NCBI GenBank assembly: GCA_964474045.1 | Contig: CAYYRC010000026.1 | Coordinates: 1-29,280, forward strand | Reading direction: 5' to 3' | Origin: JACJWR01 sp964474045 | GTDB lineage: Bacteria; Actinomycetota; Actinomycetes; S36-B12; UBA10799 | DNA: 29,280 nucleotides | In this document: in pieces, positions 24,300-29,280 of the stretch | Position numbering within the stretch: the stretch's first letter is position 1 | Layout: every line of letters begins with the position of its first letter | Translations under genes and position numbers: made by a program | The notes under the pieces: model-generated | Databases searched by the model: none | What the model saw: the letters and a program-made list of their open reading frames with translations, nothing else | Told to the model about the DNA's origin: nothing

Positions 24300-25133
24300 G
24301 TGGTGGAGGTGGACCTGGGGTTTCCGCGCAGCTGGCTGGAGTTCACCGACCCCGCCGAGCCAGGGCGGACCTTCCGCTGCGACACCACTTGGCTGCTGTC
24401 GAGCTGGACGTGCATTTTCGGCCGCGGCTGCCCCGGGATCTACGCCGACGCCCCCGATGCTGGATGCTGCGCGCTGGGCGCCCACTTCGCCGATGACGCG
24501 GACCGGGCGCGGGTGAAGGCCTGGGCTGCCAAGCTCGACGCCGAGGTGTGGCAGAACCATGCCGTCGGCAAGCGCAAGGGCGTCGTCGGCAAGGATGCCG
24601 AGGGCGCCCGCCAGACGCGCCGGCATCAGGGCGCGTGCATCTTCCTCAATGCGCCTGACTTCCCGGCCGGGGGTGGGTGCGCCCTGCACCTGCTGGCTGA
24701 GCGGGAGGGTGTCCCGCCGCAGGAGGTCAAGCCCGACGTCTGCTGGCAGCTGCCGGTCCGGCGGGACTACGACGAGCGCAGCTGGCCGGACGGCTCCACG
24801 TCCGAGGTCGTCGTGATCACCGAGTACGACCGGCGCGGCTGGGGCCCGGGCGGGCACGATCTGGACTGGTACTGCTCGGGGGCGACCGAGGCGCACGTCG
24901 GCGAGGTTCCGGTGTACGTCAGCGAGGCCGAGACACTGCGCCGCCTCATGGGTCCGGCGGGATACGACCTGCTGGTGGAGTTGCTGGAAGTCTCCGGCGA
25001 CGGTCTGCACCACCCTGCCGACCCGCCCCGCGCCAGTGCCGTCCCGCGCCGGGCCGCCCGCACGTCACCGGCCACGTCTGCCAGCCATGCGGCCGACCCG
25101 TCGCGAGGCGCCGCCGAAGTGTCGGACGCCTGA
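24300..25133 (+). CDS. Cysteine-cluster protein (YkgJ/DUF3109-like), possible metal or Fe-S binder
   Basis: This 277-aa protein has eight well-placed Cys: Cys27 (FRCDTTW), Cys38 and Cys44 (WTCIFGRGCPG), Cys56-57 (GCCALG), Cys113 (GACIFLN), Cys127 (GGCALH) and Cys148 (DVCWQLP). The order resembles the YkgJ-type CxxxxCxxCC proteins thought to bind zinc or an iron-sulfur cluster. The C-terminal 50 residues are Ala/Ser/Pro-rich and probably disordered. The GTG at 24300 is chosen over the upstream ATG at 24240 because TAGGCT and the 22-bp palindrome lie between them. It precedes radA in the same direction by 14 bp, but radA has its own promoter-like hexamer. Function unknown. Confidence 0.75.
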   Translation: MVEVDLGFPRSWLEFTDPAEPGRTFRCDTTWLLSSWTCIFGRGCPGIYADAPDAGCCALGAHFADDADRARVKAWAAKLDAEVWQNHAVGKRKGVVGKDAEGARQTRRHQGACIFLNAPDFPAGGGCALHLLAEREGVPPQEVKPDVCWQLPVRRDYDERSWPDGSTSEVVVITEYDRRGWGPGGHDLDWYCSGATEAHVGEVPVYVSEAETLRRLMGPAGYDLLVELLEVSGDGLHHPADPPRASAVPRRAARTSPATSASHAADPSRGAAEVSDA

Positions 25134-25135
25134 CC

Positions 25136-25141
25136 TAGCCT
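25136..25141 (+). promoter_or_regulatory. Putative -10 box of radA
   Basis: TAGCCT lies six bases before the GTG start of radA, directly behind the preceding stop codon. No Shine-Dalgarno is visible. Confidence 0.45.
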
Positions 25142-25147
25142 GCTGGC

Positions 25148-26608
25148 GTGGCCAAGAACAACAGTCCCGCCTACGCCTGCAACGCCTGTGGTGCCCCCAG
25201 CCTGCGCTGGGCGGGCCGCTGCACCCGGTGCGGGGAGTTCGGCACCGTCGTCGAGCGCGCGCCCGATCCGGCCGCCCGAGGCGGTGCTGCAGCCGTCGCC
25301 GCCGGTCGGCCGACGCGGCCGGCGCGGCCCGTCACCGAGCTCACCGTCACCGCCCAGGACCGGATGGCCAGCGGCATCGGCGAGTTCGACCGGGTGCTCG
25401 GCGGCGGCCTGGTGCCCGGTCAGGTGGTGCTGCTGGCGGGCGAGCCGGGGGTGGGCAAGTCCACGCTGCTGCTGGAGGTCGCGCAGGCGATCGCGGCCCG
25501 CGGGCAGCGGTGTCTGTATATCTCCGGGGAGGAGTCCAGCGAGCAGATCGGCGTGCGGGCGCGCAGGATCGGCGCCGACTCCCAGATGCTGCTGGTGGCC
25601 GACGAGTCCGAGCTCCCCGCGGTGGTCGGGCACCTGGAGGAGCACGAGCCGGCGCTGCTGGTGATCGACTCGGTGCAGACCATCAGCTCCCCGCAGGTCG
25701 ATGGCCGCGCCGGCGGGGTGGCCCAGGTGCTGGAAGTCACCCAGGCGCTGGTGCGCCTGGCCAAGGGCCGCGGCATGCCGCTCATCGTGATCGGTCAGTC
25801 CACGCGTGAGAACACCATCGCGGGGCCGCGCGCGATGGAGCATCTGGTGGACACCGTACTGGCCTTCGAGGGCGATCGATCCACCTCGCTGCGCCTGCTC
25901 CGGGCCGTCAAGAACCGCTACGGCGCCGCCGACGAGGTCGTGTGCTTCGAGCAGACGGCCCAGGGTCTGCGCGAGGTTCCCGACCCCAGCGAGCTGTTCC
26001 GCGGGCACCGCGACCGCCCGGTCGCCGGGACCTGCACCACCGTCACGCTGGAGGGCCGGCGACCGCTCGTGTCCGAGCTGCAGGCCCTGGTGGCGCAGTC
26101 CAGCGTGCCGACGCCCCGCCGCGGCGTGACGGGGCTCGACTCCAGCCGAACCTCGATGCTCCTTGCGGTGACCAACCAGGCCTCGGACCTGGGCCTCGCG
26201 GCCAAGGAGGTGTTCGTCGCCACCGCTGGCGGGGTGCGCCTGGCGGACTCCGCCGCGGACCTGGCGCTGTGCCTGGCGGTGGCGTCGGCGGCGTCGGGCA
26301 CGGCGCTTCCCGGCGACTTCGCGGCGATCGGCGAGGTTGCGCTGTCAGGTGACATCCGACCCGTCCCGATGCTGTCCGAGCGGGTGTCCGAAGCTGCCCG
26401 GCTGGGCTTCCGCACGCTGCTGGTGCCCCCTGCGCGCCGCCGCGGCACGCGCGCAGCCCGTTCCGGCGCGGGCACCAACCGGGCCAACGGCGTCGACGCC
26501 CCAGCCGGGGTGACCCTGGTGGAGGTGAGGCATCTGACGGATGCGCTGACCGAGCTGGTGGCACGCGGCCGGGTGCCGCTGGAACTGGTGTCCGGAGCAG
26601 GTCGCTAG
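25148..26608 (+). CDS. radA: DNA repair protein RadA
   Basis: This 486-aa protein is a RecA-related branch-migration helicase used in recombinational repair. It has the N-terminal zinc finger CNACG...CTRCG (Cys11, 14, 25, 28), Walker A GEPGVGKST (98-106), SGEESSEQI (126-134), Walker B LLVIDSVQT (170-178), the RadA-specific KNRYG (255-259, usually KNRFG) and a Lon-protease-like C-terminal domain with no need for catalysis. The segment GQSTRENTIAGPRAM departs from the usual GHVTK form. The stop TAG shares its bases with a minus-strand stop (26605-26608). The cyclic-di-AMP synthase gene disA, which follows radA in many actinobacteria, is absent here. Confidence 0.95.
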   Translation: MAKNNSPAYACNACGAPSLRWAGRCTRCGEFGTVVERAPDPAARGGAAAVAAGRPTRPARPVTELTVTAQDRMASGIGEFDRVLGGGLVPGQVVLLAGEPGVGKSTLLLEVAQAIAARGQRCLYISGEESSEQIGVRARRIGADSQMLLVADESELPAVVGHLEEHEPALLVIDSVQTISSPQVDGRAGGVAQVLEVTQALVRLAKGRGMPLIVIGQSTRENTIAGPRAMEHLVDTVLAFEGDRSTSLRLLRAVKNRYGAADEVVCFEQTAQGLREVPDPSELFRGHRDRPVAGTCTTVTLEGRRPLVSELQALVAQSSVPTPRRGVTGLDSSRTSMLLAVTNQASDLGLAAKEVFVATAGGVRLADSAADLALCLAVASAASGTALPGDFAAIGEVALSGDIRPVPMLSERVSEAARLGFRTLLVPPARRRGTRAARSGAGTNRANGVDAPAGVTLVEVRHLTDALTELVARGRVPLELVSGAGR

Positions 26609-26664
26609 GTGTACTCGGCCAGGACGTTGGCGGCCGCGAGCTGCCAGCTGTTCCCGGGCTGGTC

Positions 26665-27378
26665 CTAGCCGAGCGTGAATCTGGCCGACGGGCTCGTCAG
26701 CGCGTCGTCGGACACTGAAACGTCGTAACTGCCTGCCTTCGCCGGCGTCTGCGTGCCGCATCCCGGCTGCGTCACCACCGTCGGCCACTCGCTGGTGACC
26801 TCGAAGGTCTTGCCCGGCGGCACCACCTGGAGGTCGGAGCTGCCGCCCGGGTTGCAGTCGTCCGAGGACCACACCCGCTGGCCGCCGCTGGTAACCGTGA
26901 ACGTCACGGCCTTGGAGCCCACGTCCCAGGAGCAGGCGGTGCTCGACTCGTTGGTCAAGCGCATGGTCATTTTGATGACGCCGCCCACGGCACCGGCCTT
27001 CGGCTCGGGGACCGCCACCAGCGACAGATCCGACGTCGCGCACTTGCCGCCGCTGCCGGAGGCCGACGGGGACGCGGAGCCGGACGCGGACGCCGAGTCC
27101 GAGCTGGAGGGGGAAGCCGACTCGGATGCCCCAGAAGCGGACGAGGACGGCGAGGCGCTGCCGCTGGGGGTGGCCGAAGCTGAGGCCGAGCCCGAGGGCC
27201 GAGCCGACGATGCGCTCGGCGAGGCGCTGGCGGGCGCAGAGGTCGGCGACGACCCGCCCGAGGGCCAAAGCAGGATGATCGCGATGATCACCAGGATCAC
27301 GCCGCCGATCACCAGGGCGCGTCGGCGCCAGTAGACCGAGGGGGCCTCGGGGCCGACCGGGTTCTTGAGGCTGTCCAC
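26665..27378 (-). CDS. Membrane-anchored Ser-rich protein with extracytoplasmic Ig-like domain
   Basis: This 237-aa protein has a short cytoplasmic N-terminus, one transmembrane helix (about 21-38), a 70-residue Ser/Ala/Pro linker (41-110) and a beta-rich domain with four Cys (113, 149, 175, 207) that could form two disulfides. The domain pattern resembles DUF4232-type or Ig-like folds. The GTG start at 27378 has a -10-like TAGGCT seven bases upstream and no Shine-Dalgarno. Its place between radA and mutY matches the membrane protein Rv3587c of M. tuberculosis; homology is not proven. After its TAG the frame stays open for 19 more codons. Confidence 0.75.
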   Translation of the reverse strand: MDSLKNPVGPEAPSVYWRRRALVIGGVILVIIAIILLWPSGGSSPTSAPASASPSASSARPSGSASASATPSGSASPSSSASGASESASPSSSDSASASGSASPSASGSGGKCATSDLSLVAVPEPKAGAVGGVIKMTMRLTNESSTACSWDVGSKAVTFTVTSGGQRVWSSDDCNPGGSSDLQVVPPGKTFEVTSEWPTVVTQPGCGTQTPAKAGSYDVSVSDDALTSPSARFTLG

Positions 27379-27385
27379 GGGCCAA

Positions 27386-27391
27386 AGCCTA
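27386..27391 (-). promoter_or_regulatory. Putative -10 box of the Ser-rich membrane protein
   Basis: TAGGCT on the minus strand, seven bases from the GTG start, with no ribosome-binding site between. Confidence 0.4.
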
Positions 27392-27454
27392 TCCGGCGAC
27401 CCTGTCGCCTCCCCGCGGCTCCCGGCCCCTCACGGGTCGCCGTGGCCCACATGG

Positions 27455-27460
27455 CACCAT
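27455..27460 (+). promoter_or_regulatory. Possible -10 box of mutY
   Basis: CACCAT lies seven bases before the GTG start of mutY. It fits the spacing rule but not the leading T of the consensus. Confidence 0.2.
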
Positions 27461-27467
27461 CGCCGAC

Positions 27468-28397
27468 GTGGAGTCCAGCACGTCCGCGGCCGCCCACGCC
27501 GCGGCAGCACCCGGCCGCTGGGGCGAGGCCGACCAGCTGGTGCGGACCGTGGTGGCCTGGTTCGACGCCAACTCCCGCCCGCTGCCCTGGCGCCTTGACC
27601 CTTCGCCCTGGGGAGTGCTGGTCAGCGAGGTGATGCTGCAGCAGACGCCCGTCAACCGCGTCGAGCCGGTCTGGACGGCCTGGATGGCCCGCTGGCCCAC
27701 ACCTCCAGACCTGGCCGCCGAGCAGCCCGCTGCCGCGATCCGCGCCTGGGGACGACTCGGTTACCCCCGTCGCGCGCTGCGCCTGCACGGCGCCGCCGTC
27801 GCCATCACCAACGACCACAGCGGCCGGGTGCCGTCCAACTACGAAGCCCTGCTGGCCCTCCCCGGCGTCGGCGACTACACCGCGGCGGCCGTCCTCAGCT
27901 TCGCCTACAACGGGCGCGCGACGGTCCTGGACGTCAACGTCCGGCGCCTGCTTGCCCGCGCGATCAGCGGCCAGGCCAGCACGCCAGCCCACGTCACCGC
28001 CGCGGAGCGCCGCCTCGCCGACGCCCTCATCCCCCTCGACGCGCCCGCACGCTGGGCCGCGGCGAGCATGGAGCTGGGCCAGGTCATCTGCACCGCCCGC
28101 AACCCCGACTGCCCGCACTGCCCGCTGTCGGACCGGTGCGCCTGGTTGGCGGCCGGCCAACCGGGCGCCGACGAGCGCACCACCAGGCCCCAGGCCTTCG
28201 CCGGCACCGACCGGCAAGTGCGCGGGCTCATCATCGACCGCCTCCGCACGTCCAGCGCGACATCCGCCGACCTGCAGGACCTTTGGCCCACGGACCCGCT
28301 CCAGCTGTCCCGAGCCCTGGACTCCCTGGTAGCCGACGGCCTGGTCGACCCCATCGCCGAGAACACCTTCACCCTCCCCGGCGACCACCAGGCCTAG
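27468..28397 (+). CDS. mutY: A/G-specific adenine glycosylase MutY
   Basis: This 309-aa enzyme removes adenine mispaired with 8-oxoguanine. Visible motifs are SEVMLQQT (53-60, catalytic Glu54), the helix-hairpin-helix LPGVGDYTAAA (131-141), VLDVNVRR with the catalytic Asp155, and the [4Fe-4S] loop Cys208-x6-Cys215-x2-Cys218-x5-Cys224. The C-terminal 80 residues are too short for the full NUDIX-like domain of E. coli MutY; the M. tuberculosis enzyme is of similar length. The start is GTG at 27468. It diverges from the Ser-rich membrane protein across 89 bp and converges with clpC. Confidence 0.94.
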   Translation: MESSTSAAAHAAAAPGRWGEADQLVRTVVAWFDANSRPLPWRLDPSPWGVLVSEVMLQQTPVNRVEPVWTAWMARWPTPPDLAAEQPAAAIRAWGRLGYPRRALRLHGAAVAITNDHSGRVPSNYEALLALPGVGDYTAAAVLSFAYNGRATVLDVNVRRLLARAISGQASTPAHVTAAERRLADALIPLDAPARWAAASMELGQVICTARNPDCPHCPLSDRCAWLAAGQPGADERTTRPQAFAGTDRQVRGLIIDRLRTSSATSADLQDLWPTDPLQLSRALDSLVADGLVDPIAENTFTLPGDHQA

Positions 28398-28447
28398 GCC
28401 CCTGCCGGCCGACGGGCGCCGTGTCGATCGGCCGCCTCGCGGTGCCC

Positions 28448-28467
28448 GCAGGCCCCCTTTGGCCTGC
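28448..28467 (+). terminator. Hairpin downstream of mutY, candidate terminator
   Basis: GCAGGCC and GGCCTGC form a perfect 7-bp stem with a 6-base loop, 50 bp after the mutY stop. There is no U-tract, which is common for actinobacterial terminators. It could also act on the opposite clpC transcript. Confidence 0.45.
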
Positions 28468-28475
28468 TGAGGTGC

Positions 28476-28623
28476 TCGGCACCGTGGACGAGGTGCGTTT
28501 TCCTACGGCCTGCAGGGGGCCTGCGTGCACCGCCCATGGCCGATCGGCACCGTGGAGGAGGTGCGTTTTCCTACGGCCTGCAGGGGGCCTGCATGCACCG
28601 CCCATGGCCGATCGGCACCGTGT
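28476..28623. repeat. 68-bp tandem direct repeat, two copies plus a partial third
   Basis: Copy 1 is 28476-28543 and copy 2 is 28544-28611; they differ at two or three positions. A third copy breaks off after about 12 bases (28612-28623). Each unit holds the palindrome CCTGCAGG and the inverted pair GGTGC/GCACC. The 10-bp palindrome GCCGATCGGC spans each unit boundary (28539-28548 and 28607-28616). The repeat fills the gap between convergent mutY and clpC. No reading frame in it looks coding. Confidence 0.9.
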
Positions 28624-28640
28624 GTCGGGCGAAGACTTGC

Positions 28641-29280
28641 CTACCCCTCGGCCACGATCGGCGGCACGTCGGCGATCTCAGCCTTGTCCTCACCGGCGAA
28701 CGTGAACTTGGCCTCGGCGCCCTCGCCCTCCACGCCCACCACGACGATCTGCCCAGGCTTGAGGTCCCCGAACAGGATCTTCTCGGACAGCTGGTCCTCG
28801 ATGTCGCGCTGGATGGTGCGGCGCAGCGGCCGCGCCCCCAGGACCGGGTCGTAGCCCCGCTCAGCCAGCAGCTCCTTGGCCGGCTGGGTGAGCTCGATCC
28901 CCATGTCCTTGTCCCGCAGCCGCTCGTCCAGGCGGGCCAGCATCAGGTCCACGATCTCGATGATCTCGGTCTTGGACAGCTGGTGGAACACGATGATGTC
29001 GTCGATGCGGTTGAGGAACTCCGGGCGGAAATGGTTCTTCAGCTCGTCGTTGACCTTAGCCTTCATGCGCTCGTAGGACGTCTTGGTGTCGTCAGCGTTG
29101 CTGAAGCCCAGGTTCAAGCCCTTGGCGATGTCCCGGGTGCCCAGGTTGGTGGTCATGATGATGACGGTGTTCTTGAAGTCCACCACCCGGCCCTGGGCGT
29201 CGGTCAGCCGACCGTCCTCCAAGATCTGCAGCAGCGAGTTGAAGATGTCGGGGTGGGCCTTCTCGACCTCGTCGAACAGC
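28641..29280 (-). CDS. clpC: ATP-dependent Clp protease ATP-binding subunit ClpC, C-terminal part
   Basis: The window holds the last 212 codons of a gene that continues past the right edge; the full protein is normally about 830-850 aa. Visible parts of the second AAA+ module are the Walker B region LFDEVEKAHPDIFN, the sensor 1 strand VIIMTTNLG, the box FRPEFLNRIDDIIVF and sensor 2 GARPLRR. The C-terminal tail ends in DVPPIVAEG. ClpC unfolds proteins and feeds them to ClpP, and is essential in mycobacteria. It is convergent with mutY. Confidence 0.95.
   Translation of the reverse strand, partial: LFDEVEKAHPDIFNSLLQILEDGRLTDAQGRVVDFKNTVIIMTTNLGTRDIAKGLNLGFSNADDTKTSYERMKAKVNDELKNHFRPEFLNRIDDIIVFHQLSKTEIIEIVDLMLARLDERLRDKDMGIELTQPAKELLAERGYDPVLGARPLRRTIQRDIEDQLSEKILFGDLKPGQIVVVGVEGEGAEAKFTFAGEDKAEIADVPPIVAEG

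Noticed and set aside
24767..26008. 413-codon minus-strand frame over the cysteine-cluster gene and radA
   Set aside because: Shadow of RadA and its neighbour; no recognisable fold or start signal.
28476..28623. 68-bp repeats as a CRISPR array
   Set aside because: The units are directly adjacent with no unique spacers, and only two full copies exist.

Overview
The window is very GC-rich DNA with strong third-position GC bias, GTG starts, short or overlapping gene junctions and several promoter-to-start arrangements typical of leaderless mRNAs. Gene content and order point to an actinobacterium (Actinomycetota). Two blocks recall conserved neighbourhoods known from Mycobacterium tuberculosis: the Rv0496-Rv0502 block (Ppx/GppA, sugar isomerase, ProC, small helix-turn-helix protein, tiny basic AURKAIP1/COX24-type protein, epimerase, acyltransferase) and the Rv3585-Rv3596c block (radA, membrane protein, mutY, clpC). 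I cannot name the genus. The comparison rests on memory of those loci, not on a search.

Layout. (1) 1-2445: an accessory cell-surface stretch with the start of a sugar-type ABC substrate-binding lipoprotein, a NodB polysaccharide-deacetylase lipoprotein, a zinc-ribbon membrane protein, a tRNA-Thr(UGU) and a short stretch of apparent gene debris. (2) 2443-10640: a large RHS-repeat lipoprotein (1592 aa) whose stop codon overlaps the start of a PrsW-family intramembrane protease. It faces a divergent tandem pair of paralogous lipoproteins of unknown function. (3) 10637-14915: a minus-strand lipid/redox run of HTH protein, 32-aa basic protein, SDR epimerase, acyltransferase, acyl-CoA ligase and glutaredoxin-like protein. 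(4) 15065-18623: TetR, proline dehydrogenase, ProC and an AcuC-like deacetylase, tightly packed. (5) 18684-22929: Ppx/GppA, a CtpE-like P-type ATPase and a sugar-phosphate-isomerase-like TIM barrel joined by 4-nt overlaps. (6) 22970-28397: a coiled-coil/Tat-like surface protein, a cysteine-cluster protein, RadA, a serine-rich membrane protein and MutY. (7) 28398-29280: a 68-bp tandem repeat between convergent mutY and clpC, then the 3' part of clpC.

Most of regions 3-7 is housekeeping chromosome. The least explained part is region 2. The RHS lipoprotein carries a PA14-like insert and a variable, hydrophobic C-terminal tail. It is translationally coupled to a complete PrsW protease, in the position where polymorphic-toxin loci usually carry the immunity gene. 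Next to it lie two secreted lipoproteins sharing a domain I do not recognise. Regulatory features worth checking are an inverted repeat covering the TetR start codon, a 22-bp palindrome in front of the cysteine-cluster gene, and a recurring TANNNT-(6-7 nt)-RTG pattern at the first genes of transcription units.
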